NCBI GenBank assembly: GCA_028288315.1
Contig: JAQBNY010000234.1
Location: 1 to 39,495, forward strand
DNA from: Mucilaginibacter sp.
GTDB taxonomy: Bacteria > Bacteroidota > Bacteroidia > Sphingobacteriales > Sphingobacteriaceae
Direction: 5' to 3'
Length of the DNA: 39,495 nt
Each line of letters opens with the position of its first letter. Position 1 is the stretch's first letter. Both the position numbers and the translations under genes were made by a program. The notes beneath the pieces are model-generated. The model made no database searches, was not told the DNA's origin, and saw only the letters and a program-made list of their open reading frames with translations. Shown here piece by piece: positions 18,401-25,734 of the stretch.

Positions 18401-18815
18401 CACCGGTAACATCACTTTTACGTATGGTTTGATAACCGATAGCCACTACCTCATTAAGCATGTTTGCCTGAGGCTTTAATTTTATATTGATAGTACTGGC
18501 ACTGGCAACCGGAACTTCTTGCGGAAAGTACCCAATAAAAGTATAAACTAATGTGGCACCAGGGTTTGCAGATATAGTGTATTTACCATTAATATCTGTA
18601 GTGGTACCCTGAGTGGTATTTTTAACGCGCACATTTACACCCGGTAAAGGTTGATTATTTTCATCAGTAACAGTACCGGATACCTGTATTGCCTGATTGA
18701 GAATTTTATGAGAAGTTGCAGCGTTAGATGAAAACGCCTGCATCATGATCAGTAAAATTAAAAATGGTTTTACATAAAACCGAGCCAAAAGATCATGAGT
18801 AATGTTTATATTCAT
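15498..18815 (-). CDS. SusC/RagA TonB-dependent transporter (first pair)
   Basis: A 1105-residue outer-membrane transporter. A signal peptide (about 15-33) is followed by a CarboxypepD-regulatory-like domain (about 42-120: GTVTDENNQPLPGVNV, DINGKYTI, TFIGY), a TonB-box-like and linker stretch with VVAIGYQT, and the plug domain (about 130-245: PLYVIDGYPAG, IESIDVLKDAASAAIYGSRASGGVVLITTK in parts). The rest is a 22-strand barrel ending in the aromatic LGLNVTF. SusC imports oligomeric or large nutrients together with SusD using TonB energy. No STN domain or FecR/sigma pair is present, so regulation is probably not by an ECF/anti-sigma cascade. A leader of up to about 250 bases lies upstream. Confidence 0.95.
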   Translation of the reverse strand: MNINITHDLLARFYVKPFLILLIMMQAFSSNAATSHKILNQAIQVSGTVTDENNQPLPGVNVRVKNTTQGTTTDINGKYTISANPGATLVYTFIGYFPQEVPVASASTINIKLKPQANMLNEVVAIGYQTIRKSDVTGAISSVKSSDLNLSAPTLGQALVGKVAGVQVSQTTGSPYQSTKIRVRGVGSFNASSDPLYVIDGYPAGNDVFINPNDIESIDVLKDAASAAIYGSRASGGVVLITTKRGKEGKGKFEYDVQTGISQLAKKINLLNSDQAAQLLIDGRNNAYHDLWVNTGHVWNDAMYSDPNATRIANVGNAGSVSIPTDLYNFGSQSLIHQTVNTDWQNQLYRNAFFQKHNLSFSGASKDIRYFVSGGYQNQEGIILNSGQERYNFRTNVDGDVSKKLHVGANVSYTQNTNKETQEGRFDHGPILGALIYMPYFPAYNPDGSLATNAEAAQAAAYGYQSIENPLALATRTQINRKGYRGTYNANATYTILPGFSAKVNLGTQTYNEKYDYYLPTTLSSGAFPPGSTQAVAAATAAAQTTNIVDQLGEFTLNYNKQLGKHHFDVLAGYSAQKTSTDITSLYARGFQNDYIPEITNKGADPSNLTLVTPTNQAPGYGLVPTGKSVYTLLSYLGRINYNYDNKYFLTGSFRADGSSRFGPLNKYGYFPSVAAGWNVSQEPFYNNFLGDQSTVKLRASWGLSGNYNIGNYNTQQTLASPTGVVFGNNATITTATYPGGIQDPKLSWESTSQYNFGTDIGLFKGRLSIIANYYLSYSYNLLYYQPISAISGSTTILTNLKDSKIRNSGLDFQVDGRVIRAKDFTFNLSGNISINRNKVVKLPSNNTIIINGAERSYLTNITQQGQPVGMFYGFKVGGIITADNLGKTAPSASSTNPAKIGDLYFVDTNKDGVINDADKTVIGTPYADFTYGFALNATYKRFDLAAAFNGSQGNQVLDGQDYYLYNMEGSGNQYADVANRYRDAANPGNGTVYRASRGGTQSNSTRLSTFYLQDGSFLRCNNITLGYTLPDFVKNKLGISNARIFGSVVNAFTITKYKGYNPEVDYNYSSGGSNSTQPANLAPGIDYGVYPLVRSFNLGLNVTF

Positions 18816-19133
18816 ATTATTAATTATTGTAAGAAGATGACACTAAGTATTCGACCACTTTTTGAGTTGCTTGACAATTATTTTTATACCGTTTTGAATG
18901 TTAGTGCATTCATGCGGTTTTATTTTTATTGCCACATTTGATTTTCATGTTATTTTACATAGGCATAATATTAAGTAGTAAGCAATATTATTATTATTTA
19001 AAAAAGAAGACCCACATTCTCTTGAAGGAATGCTAATTATAGACAACTAACATTGAAATCCTCGCAACAAAAATACGTTCGCTATCTTAAGTGAAGGATA
19101 CTATAAAGTTAAGTTATTATTAACTTAAAATAA
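18816..19133. other. Upstream region of the first SusC gene
   Basis: A gene-free, AT-rich region. On the minus strand TATTTTTG (19075-19068) fits the -7 consensus TANNTTTG, which would give a leader of about 250 bases, but no clear -33 was found. Hairpins are seen at 18965-18972 with 18984-18991 and at 19109-19116 with 19121-19128. No Pho-box-like tandem repeat was recognised here. Confidence 0.4.
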
Positions 19134-19160
19134 AAATGCCCGGTAATATACCAGGCATTT
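19134..19160 (-). terminator. Terminator after the secreted propeller-like gene
   Basis: Stem AAATGCC (19134-19140) with GGCATTT (19154-19160), one mismatch and three more pairs inside. It is 25 bases past the stop and is followed by a T-rich minus-strand tract. Confidence 0.75.
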
Positions 19161-19185
19161 CATACAATTCATTAACTATCAGTTA

Positions 19186-20061
19186 CTAACGCGTGATAGT
19201 GAAATTTACATTGTTTTTGCGTGATGAGGTAACCGCAATCCCGTTTTGTTCATTGCCAATAAAAGAAAACCCTTCCAGTTCATCAGGCCTGTCAATAGTA
19301 TCTACCTGGTTAATTATTACTTGCTTACCGGTTTCAATAGACCTTTTCAAGTCAATATAAGTTAACCGCCATTGACGCCCTTCCACCTTATTTTGCACCA
19401 ACACTAAAATTCCCTTATTGGCTATCCAATGCAAGTTTTGCACCCATGCAGTACAAATAAACTTTTTAAATACAACTCCCTCTTCACTTGTTTTTGATGC
19501 CTTCGTCAATTTTTCAGGATCATACAATCTTACTTCGTTACCATGGTCGCCATAATCTGCAGTAGCAACATACCATTTGTTATTATATTTTACATACTCG
19601 GGGCGGGTACCTTGTATACAGGCATCATCCTCTATGGTATTTATAAGGTTTCCATCAAGTGTACCAGTTTGTAATAATCCTTTCCAGTTTATACAATAGA
19701 TCACCGCCCTCCATTTTGTACCTTCAGCATTAAGCCTTATTGAGTTACCTATAAAAGTAGGTCCGCTTCCATTATAAGCTATTCCGGTTGGGTGATTAAT
19801 CACATCCTGGCCATTTTGGGTAAGTCTTACTTCTTTATGCTGATAAACCAGACTATCGTTAACCATTTTAAATTCACGTATCATGCCTACTTCTCGGTCT
19901 CCATACAAAAAGATCCGTCCGTTTTGATAAGACACTCCCTGACATGCGCCCAATGAGTCGATAGTTATTGCACGAACAAGCTTGGTTTCAAACTTTGCAC
20001 TTACAAAAGCACAAAAAACTACTATGGCTACTGCTATTATTGGAATGATTTTCTTTTTCAT
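19186..20061 (-). CDS. Secreted protein of unknown function, probably beta-propeller
   Basis: A 291-residue protein with an N-terminal hydrophobic signal or anchor (about 4-22). The remainder alternates short strands, with repeated features such as GVSYQNGRIFLYGD (near 42-55), HPTGIAYNGSGPTFIGNSI (near 90-108), YVATADYGDHGNEVRLYD (near 165-182) and DELEGFSFIGNEQNGIAVTSS (near 260-280). This pattern suggests a propeller fold like SMP-30 or phytase-like families, but no catalytic signature is certain. It is 6 bases downstream of the YdcF-like gene, so the two are co-transcribed. The setting near phosphoesterases makes a phosphoester-related role possible. Confidence 0.7.
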   Translation of the reverse strand: MKKKIIPIIAVAIVVFCAFVSAKFETKLVRAITIDSLGACQGVSYQNGRIFLYGDREVGMIREFKMVNDSLVYQHKEVRLTQNGQDVINHPTGIAYNGSGPTFIGNSIRLNAEGTKWRAVIYCINWKGLLQTGTLDGNLINTIEDDACIQGTRPEYVKYNNKWYVATADYGDHGNEVRLYDPEKLTKASKTSEEGVVFKKFICTAWVQNLHWIANKGILVLVQNKVEGRQWRLTYIDLKRSIETGKQVIINQVDTIDRPDELEGFSFIGNEQNGIAVTSSRKNNVNFTITR

Positions 20062-20067
20062 AATTCC

Positions 20068-21318
20068 CTATGGATCAAGCGGCTCGTCCGCATCAATTTG
20101 CAATGATTCAATAAGCGGATAAAACTCCAACTCCGTTTCGGAAATGCGTTTACCCAGTTTATACGGCACATATTTAAGTTCCTTTTCACACCTGCCATCC
20201 ATTGTCATAATAAAATCTGTCTGCGATTTATCGGTCACAATGTACCCTGGCTTGGTAAATGGTATACCATACCTGAATATCAGCCTTGCATCGTTACGTA
20301 TATTAGTTGTAGTATGCCGGGCATGTGGTTCTATAATAATAGCATTCTCTGGGATGTGCAGCGTTTTCATCATATAAACTTTCATCTCCAGCGCCTCGTT
20401 GTTTTTAGTTTTAAATGGATGTGCATTCCCTCCAGAAACAACTACATAAGGTGCCTTGCCCGCACGGTATTGTGCAGCGGCAAGCCGGCAGCGTAACATC
20501 CCTTCGCCACTTAAGGGCGTTGTTAAATTATCAGGCCCGGCACCAGGAACGAGTATGTGAGAATATGGATATTTATTCCACTTAATTAGTTTCACCCTAT
20601 CAAAAGCAGCTTTATTTACTGTAGCTGTCATAGGCTCGTAATTTGCCGGGTCTTGCCTTTCATTAATCTCCAGGTATGTTAGGGCCGCTTGTAATGCTGG
20701 TTCAAAAAACAAGCGCGTATTTTTAACATCAGCCAATACCACTGTAGAACAATCATACATTAAAGTATAATAAGCCTTAGCCTTGGTATTAAAACTTATT
20801 GAATCTATTACGGGATAGTTAGGTTTTTTACCTTCGGCATAAACATCTATGGCATAATTTACTGCAGCGGCATCTTGCTCCCAGGCTTTAACCAGCAATT
20901 CGGCAGGTGTTGAATTTTTGTACAAAATATAAGTGCCTGATGGTATAAGATGCATTTTAACAAGGTGATCTAAAGCATTGCCATTTTTGTATAAAGCAGT
21001 TAGGCGCGCACTCACGGTTTGTATATCTTCATTTGTAAATTTAAGTTGCTCTGGTAAACATAAAGCGTCTTTACAATTTGTGAGCGAGGTTTGCAGTGCA
21101 TTAACTTTCGCTTGGGTAAGCTTTGCAAGCAGCGCATCATTTTTAAGCAGGGTGCTTACCTCCTTATCCTGTTCAAATAAAGTAAGCAGGTAATAGTTTT
21201 TTGATTTTACCCAATTACCTGCCGTAACTAACTTATAATGTGGATCGGGCTGTAAGTTTTGAGCAAAAGTTTTCCCTATAGCCAGAGAAAAAAAGATTGA
21301 TATTAAAATAGCTTTCAT
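20068..21318 (-). CDS. YdcF/DUF218 family secreted protein with long N-terminal extension
   Basis: A 416-residue protein. The ATG at 21318 is preferred because it gives a clean signal peptide (about 1-20, MKAILIS to TFAQ); a longer reading starts with TTG. Residues 21-250 form a helical region without a recognised family. From about 253 the DUF218 domain appears: HILVPGAGPD, GMLRCRLAAAQYRAG, VVVSGGNAHP, an EALEMKVYM helix, and ARHTTTNIRND. DUF218 proteins include E. coli YdcF and ElyC/SanA. Their chemistry is unclear, with links to envelope carrier or nucleotide-like binding. Export to the periplasm and position beside a metallophosphoesterase suggest a linked role. It overlaps no gene and shares an operon with the propeller-like protein downstream. 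Confidence 0.85.
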   Translation of the reverse strand: MKAILISIFFSLAIGKTFAQNLQPDPHYKLVTAGNWVKSKNYYLLTLFEQDKEVSTLLKNDALLAKLTQAKVNALQTSLTNCKDALCLPEQLKFTNEDIQTVSARLTALYKNGNALDHLVKMHLIPSGTYILYKNSTPAELLVKAWEQDAAAVNYAIDVYAEGKKPNYPVIDSISFNTKAKAYYTLMYDCSTVVLADVKNTRLFFEPALQAALTYLEINERQDPANYEPMTATVNKAAFDRVKLIKWNKYPYSHILVPGAGPDNLTTPLSGEGMLRCRLAAAQYRAGKAPYVVVSGGNAHPFKTKNNEALEMKVYMMKTLHIPENAIIIEPHARHTTTNIRNDARLIFRYGIPFTKPGYIVTDKSQTDFIMTMDGRCEKELKYVPYKLGKRISETELEFYPLIESLQIDADEPLDP

Positions 21319-21347
21319 TAATGATATAATAAAGTGCAAAAAGAGGC

Positions 21348-21385
21348 TTTTATATGTAAACTACAGTTTTATATGTAAACTACAG
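21348..21385. repeat. Perfect 19-bp tandem duplication upstream of the YdcF-like gene
   Basis: The unit TTTTATATGTAAACTACAG occurs twice back to back (21348-21366 and 21367-21385), ending 67 bases upstream of the gene start. It probably lies in the promoter or leader and may duplicate a regulatory element. Confidence 0.85.
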
Positions 21386-21481
21386 ATTAAGATTATTATA
21401 ATTTTATATTAACAAGGAAGCAAGCTGCTAAAAATTTGCTTAACCATTTAATTAAATGACGATCAACGTTAATAACGGTTC

Positions 21482-22390
21482 TTAAGAAAGGTAGTTAACG
21501 TATTGTTCATCAAAAGTACCGTCTGTATAAAGATCAATAATTCCGTAACCTGGCTGGGTTTCTCTGCGGTTACCTTCCCACCAGGCGCCGCTTACAGCGC
21601 CATTGCATATGTAAGTTACGTTATTATAAATCACTTTATCTCTAAGATGAATATGACCGCTTAAACATAATTTAACGTTTGGATGTTTATAAAACAGGTT
21701 AATTATTTTGGCAGTGTCGGTATGCATATCTCCCCCCAACATTTGCCACTTGTTTATTATATCATCTTCTATCATCAACGTTGCAGTAAGAATGGGGATA
21801 TGCGACATTACCAAAACAGGTGTTGTCATATCCGTATTCTTCAGTTCATTTTCAAACCAGGTAAATTGCTCATCTCCTAATTTACCAATATACCATGTAC
21901 CATCAACGTCCAGATGTACGCTATCAAGTAAGATAAATTTCCATCCATTTTTCATGAAGCTATAATACGGCTTTGATAATTTAAGCTGATCCAGGGCATA
22001 TTGTTTACCGTAGATGGCCTGGCCTTTGTTATTCTCGTTCCACCAAATATCATGATTACCAAGACAATAATGGGTAGGGATGTTACATTCGAATTTTAAA
22101 ATACCATTAACAAGTTGCCACTGTGCATTTATTGTGTTTATATTTTCCTTGTTCATGTCAAATACAATGTCGCCGCCATTAAGTATCAAATCAGGTTTGG
22201 GGTTTTGTTGTTGCAGGTGGTGCAGGCATTTAACAAATTTGGATGGTGCACCAAATTTGTCCTTAAGATGCACATCTGTTATATGTGCCAATCTTAATAC
22301 AGGTTTTCGTTTAGAATTTGAATGGCTAAAAGTAGTGCCTGGTACAAGTAATAAGCCTCCAATACTTTTTATAGCCGAGCGTCTTTGCAT
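21482..22390 (-). CDS. Calcineurin-like metallophosphoesterase, probably exported
   Basis: A 302-residue enzyme of the calcineurin-like superfamily with the full metal-binding set: Asp39 and His41 (TDVH), Asp74 (GGD), Asn112-His113 (GNHD), His197 (SHIP), and His246/His248 (GHIH). The N-terminus MQRRSAIKSIGGLL has a twin-arginine-like pair and a hydrophobic stretch, which suggests Tat-type or Sec export. Such enzymes hydrolyse phosphomono- or diesters, including nucleotides and glycerophosphodiesters. The gene is upstream of the YdcF-like operon by 163 bases on the same strand. It is divergent from the propeller-phosphoesterase gene, and the shared intergenic region contains a tRNA-like fold and a Pho-box-like repeat. 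Confidence 0.92.
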   Translation of the reverse strand: MQRRSAIKSIGGLLLVPGTTFSHSNSKRKPVLRLAHITDVHLKDKFGAPSKFVKCLHHLQQQNPKPDLILNGGDIVFDMNKENINTINAQWQLVNGILKFECNIPTHYCLGNHDIWWNENNKGQAIYGKQYALDQLKLSKPYYSFMKNGWKFILLDSVHLDVDGTWYIGKLGDEQFTWFENELKNTDMTTPVLVMSHIPILTATLMIEDDIINKWQMLGGDMHTDTAKIINLFYKHPNVKLCLSGHIHLRDKVIYNNVTYICNGAVSGAWWEGNRRETQPGYGIIDLYTDGTFDEQYVNYLS

Positions 22391-22495
22391 ATAATTATAT
22401 TTTACCTTTTATCCTTTTTTGGAAGTGTTTCGGATATGATAACGTCTTTCTTTTTAAATTCTGCGAAACACTATCATTTAATTTAATTTGAGCAG
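22391..22495. other. Upstream region of the metallophosphoesterase gene
   Basis: AT-rich DNA with one notable inverted repeat: AGTGTTTCG (22424-22432) and CGAAACACT (22464-22472), separated by 31 bases. It could be an operator or an RNA hairpin in the leader. No gene was seen. Confidence 0.4.
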
Positions 22496-22547
22496 ATGTA
22501 GGGAAAGGGCTTGAACCTTTTATATGCTGCCGGCCAGCACCCTACAT
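22496..22547 (-). other. Compact tRNA-like fold (acceptor stem plus T-arm)
   Basis: Read on the minus strand, TGTAGGG (22546-22540) pairs with CCCTACA (22503-22497) as a 7-bp acceptor-like stem. Flush against its 3' strand is a perfect T-arm: AAAGG (22520-22516), the 7-base loop TTCAAGC and CCTTT (22508-22504). In place of the D and anticodon arms there is one small hairpin, GCTG-GCCGG-CAGC (22538-22526). No CCA is encoded. The geometry of the 3' half is exactly that of a tRNA, but there is no anticodon arm, so it is not a normal tRNA. It may be a tRNA remnant, an RNA mimic, or a chance three-way junction. Confidence 0.4.
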
Positions 22548-22697
22548 ATATTAATTATTGGCTCAAAATTACATGCACTAACTGGTTTTTAATAGCTAAA
22601 CTGATGAATTAACGAAATAATAACATAAAAGAAAAGATCCACCCCGATAGATAGATGGTGACTGCTTTTAATTAATTTTATAAGAATTTAAGATAAT

Positions 22698-22714
22698 GTA
22701 ACAATCTCTTAACA
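22698..22714 (+). promoter_or_regulatory. Pho-box-like tandem repeat
   Basis: GTAACA (22698-22703) and TTAACA (22709-22714) are direct repeats with an 11-base period, the spacing known for PhoB/PhoP-type sites. They end 22 bases before the likely -7 element of the propeller-phosphoesterase gene, where an activator would touch polymerase. The identification rests on motif form only. Confidence 0.4.
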
Positions 22715-22736
22715 GTAAATATCATTTTAAATATTG

Positions 22737-22743
22737 TAATTTG
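22737..22743 (+). promoter_or_regulatory. Candidate -7 promoter element
   Basis: TAATTTG is a close but shortened match to the Bacteroidota -7 consensus TANNTTTG and lies 20 bases before the ATG at 22764. There is no clear TTG at -33, consistent with an activator-dependent promoter. Confidence 0.4.
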
Positions 22744-22763
22744 AATTTTCACTACATTTTGAC

Positions 22764-25484
22764 ATGCGTCCAAAAACTTCCTCAATATTATTAACAACTG
22801 TAGCTGTAGTCTTATTTTTATCAGCTTGCCATTCTGTTATTGATAAAAAAAACAGAGCTGATAATGACCAGCTAAATATGCATCATCCATATGATGATAG
22901 CACACTTACCAATAAACTACTACCGGTAATGATGCCTTACAACAGGCTGATAAACCCTGCTGGTAAAGTAATTCGATTTGGTGATCCTGCAATGGAAAAC
23001 CACAGTATGGATGTTAAACTTATTGCCGGTACACCTTGCATAGCCGTTGAAGACAGATATGGTATTGCAATAATAGACACCCTTAAACAAAAGGTTACTG
23101 CCCGGTGGACCTATGATAAGGATGCAAAATACAAAGGATTAATGAGCACTTATTCCGGGCTTAAAGTTGTAAAGCTTAATAACCAGGTGCACATATTTTG
23201 GAGCGCTGCACTGGCTAAAGGTAAAGATTCACGCTCATGTGTATTCCAGGCAATGCTGGATAATGATAAAATCAGTATTGTTAATGCTATAGAGTTTAAG
23301 CCAGAAAGCCCATCGCCAATGGCCTTGCCAAATGAGATAGCTATCAATACAGAAAATGGCATCAATTACCTGTATGTAGTATTAAATGGTAACAATCAGT
23401 TAGTTAAGATAGATTTGGCTACCAATAAAACTATTTGGACAAAACCCACAGGTATTGCACCGTATGGATTGGTAATTGCTCAAAACAAAGCTTTTGTAAG
23501 TAACTGGGCTGGTCCGCAGCCTACAGATACCCTTAATAAAGAAACTGCAGGAGTGCCTTACGGAAAAACTTATATCAACCCTAAAACCGGAGCCACTTTA
23601 ATGGGTACTGTATCTGTATTGAACTTAAATAACGGTTCTATAATTAAAGAGATTAGTGTTGGCCTGCATCCAAACGCAGTTATTAGCAGTCCCGATGAGC
23701 AATTTGTGTACGTTGCCAATGGCAACAGCGATATGGTATCTGTTATATCAGCAGGTAATTTACAAAATGTTGATACCATATCAGTAAAACTAATACCCGG
23801 TAAAAAAAGCTTTGTGGGCGATACCCCAAATGCTTTGGCCATAAATGCCGATGGTACAATTTTGTATGTAGCAAATGGCATGGATAACGCAGTTGCTATT
23901 GTAAAACTGGGTAAAAAAGTAGCTGTTAAAGGCTTGGGAGAAAGCATAGTAAAAGGATTTATTCCTACCGAAGCTTATCCCGGTGGATTAGCAATAGATG
24001 GTAACAATCTTTTTGTTACCAATTTAGAAGGTGAGGGTGCACGGGTAAGTAGCAACGAAATAAGTAAAGGCGACTGGCCCGGGGCTAACGAGGTGGAATC
24101 ATATAACTCTCACCATCAAAAAGCTACAGTATCATTAATTCAAATTCCTGATGAGGAAACTTTACAACGTTATACCAACCGTGTTAAGGACCTAAATTTG
24201 ACCTTTAGACAGGAAATAGCGCGTTTACTTCCACGCAAAAACATGGCGCCCAAGCCTATACCCGAACGTATTGGTGAGCCATCTGTTTTTAACCATGTAC
24301 TTTATATTATTAAAGAGAACCGTACCTATGACCAGGTGTTGGGTGACATGCCCGAAGGTAACGGAGCCAAATCACTTTGTATTTATGGCGATAGCATAAC
24401 GCCTAATCAGCATAATCTTGCTCGTAAATATTTATTGCTTGATAATTATTACGCATCCGGTAAATGCTCTGCTGAGGGACACCAGTGGACAGATGCTGCA
24501 ATGGTAACCGATTATGTTGAAAAAAGTGTAAGGGCGTGGTTCCGCAGCTATCCTCACGTGCAGGAAGATGCACTTGTTTATGGAAGCGGTGGCTTTATAT
24601 GGAACAATGCTGCCGATCATGGCAAAACCGTAAGAATTTATGGTGAGGCATGTGCCCCGCATTTTGATAACAAACAAACCTGGACATCAATTTATAATGA
24701 CTATAAGGCTGGTAAACCGTTCAAATTCATTAATACAAGTACCATATCAAGGGTGCGCCCAATGCTGTCACAGAATTTTCCGGGTTCTGATGAGCACCGT
24801 ATTAATGAACAATTGCGAGCTTCAGCATTTATAAAAGAATTAAACGATTATGAAAAACAGCCTGGCGACGCGTTGCCACAGTTAATGGTGATGGCTCTGT
24901 CAGCAGATCATACGGTTGGTACAAGACCCGGCCTCCCTACCCCAAACGCTATGGTGGCTGATAATGATCTGGCACTGGGCCGCATTGTTGAAGCCGTATC
25001 AAAAAGCCGTTTTTGGAAAAATACGGTGATATTTGTTACTGAAGACGACTCGCAAGCTGGCTGGGACCATGTTTCTGCTTATCGTACAACTGGCTTTGTT
25101 ATTAGCCCGTACAGTGTTTTACAAAGAAAAGTAAGCACCAATTACAACCAGGTGAGCATGATTAGGTCAATTGAACAAATACTAGGTATACCGCCAATGA
25201 ATATTATGGATGCTACAGCTTTGCCAATGTTTGGCTGCTTTAGCGAAAGAGCAATAACCACTCCTTATAAAAGCTTAAACAACCGCATAGCTATCAATCA
25301 AATAAACCCCGGAATTGCTTCACTTAAGGGAGCATCATTACATTATGCCAAACTTTCTTTGAGACCAGAGTATGATCATATAGATGGGGGGAATGACGAT
25401 GTTATGAATCGTATATTATGGTTTGCCGCGAAGGGCAATAAAACCTATCCCGCTAAGTTAGCCGGTAAAGACACCGACGATTAG
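22764..25484 (+). CDS. Lipoprotein fusing a YncE-like beta-propeller to a phospholipase C-type phosphoesterase
   Basis: A 906-residue lipoprotein (lipobox Cys22, LSAC). Residues about 60-470 form a YncE-like propeller, with blade motifs such as PNAVISSPDEQFVYVANGNSD and PNALAINADGTILYVANGMDNAV. Residues about 500-870 form a phosphoesterase domain of the alkaline phosphatase superfamily (phospholipase C/acid phosphatase group, PF04185). It has the start motif ENRTYD (518-523), the AEGHQWTDAAM segment (near 572), ALSADHTVG (near 713) and EDDSQAGWDHV (760-770). Such enzymes use a nucleophile and metals to cleave phosphoesters; whether the substrate is phospholipid, sugar phosphate or nucleotide is unknown. 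The propeller may bind or position the substrate. It is surface- or periplasm-anchored and stands just before a SusC/SusD/PI-PLC operon. Confidence 0.9.
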   Translation: MRPKTSSILLTTVAVVLFLSACHSVIDKKNRADNDQLNMHHPYDDSTLTNKLLPVMMPYNRLINPAGKVIRFGDPAMENHSMDVKLIAGTPCIAVEDRYGIAIIDTLKQKVTARWTYDKDAKYKGLMSTYSGLKVVKLNNQVHIFWSAALAKGKDSRSCVFQAMLDNDKISIVNAIEFKPESPSPMALPNEIAINTENGINYLYVVLNGNNQLVKIDLATNKTIWTKPTGIAPYGLVIAQNKAFVSNWAGPQPTDTLNKETAGVPYGKTYINPKTGATLMGTVSVLNLNNGSIIKEISVGLHPNAVISSPDEQFVYVANGNSDMVSVISAGNLQNVDTISVKLIPGKKSFVGDTPNALAINADGTILYVANGMDNAVAIVKLGKKVAVKGLGESIVKGFIPTEAYPGGLAIDGNNLFVTNLEGEGARVSSNEISKGDWPGANEVESYNSHHQKATVSLIQIPDEETLQRYTNRVKDLNLTFRQEIARLLPRKNMAPKPIPERIGEPSVFNHVLYIIKENRTYDQVLGDMPEGNGAKSLCIYGDSITPNQHNLARKYLLLDNYYASGKCSAEGHQWTDAAMVTDYVEKSVRAWFRSYPHVQEDALVYGSGGFIWNNAADHGKTVRIYGEACAPHFDNKQTWTSIYNDYKAGKPFKFINTSTISRVRPMLSQNFPGSDEHRINEQLRASAFIKELNDYEKQPGDALPQLMVMALSADHTVGTRPGLPTPNAMVADNDLALGRIVEAVSKSRFWKNTVIFVTEDDSQAGWDHVSAYRTTGFVISPYSVLQRKVSTNYNQVSMIRSIEQILGIPPMNIMDATALPMFGCFSERAITTPYKSLNNRIAINQINPGIASLKGASLHYAKLSLRPEYDHIDGGNDDVMNRILWFAAKGNKTYPAKLAGKDTDD

Positions 25485-25504
25485 GCACTGATTTTACCGA
25501 TACT

Positions 25505-25550
25505 ATAAAAGCAAAAAAGCAGCCCTTAAGAGCTGCTTTTTTGCTTTTAT
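25505..25550 (+). terminator. Intrinsic terminator after the propeller-phosphoesterase gene
   Basis: A perfect 19-bp stem (25505-25523 with 25532-25550) and an 8-base loop. It begins 20 bases after the stop. The SusC gene downstream therefore needs its own promoter. Confidence 0.9.
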
Positions 25551-25654
25551 ATATTTAGCTTTAAATTCATATTAATAAATAATTAATATTATATATATTA
25601 ATAAAATAATATTGCAAATTTACTGGCAAATCTTAGTAATATACTAATACTCAG

Positions 25655-25688
25655 TTGATATTTCCATAACAACGTTTATATTACTTTG
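25655..25688 (+). promoter_or_regulatory. Candidate promoter of the second SusC gene
   Basis: TTACTTTG (25681-25688) matches TANNTTTG in seven of eight positions. TTG at 25655-25657 is an acceptable -33 with 23-base spacing. The leader to the ATG is about 40 bases. Upstream, 25560-25615 is a highly A/T-rich stretch of repeated TTAATA-type words. Confidence 0.45.
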
Positions 25689-25734
25689 CATTTTAATAAA
25701 ACAAATATTAACACCACACTAAACCTCATTTATT

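Noticed and set aside
13939..18815. Polysaccharide utilisation locus
   Set aside because: No glycoside hydrolase, polysaccharide lyase or sulfatase is adjacent in the window, so a glycan substrate cannot be claimed.
22496..22547. A functional canonical tRNA gene
   Set aside because: There is no anticodon arm or D-arm and no room for them, so I list it only as a tRNA-like fold.
25655..25688. A Pho-box at the second SusC promoter (ATAACA at 25666)
   Set aside because: No second repeat at 11-base spacing matches, and the site lies too close to the -7 element to be convincing.
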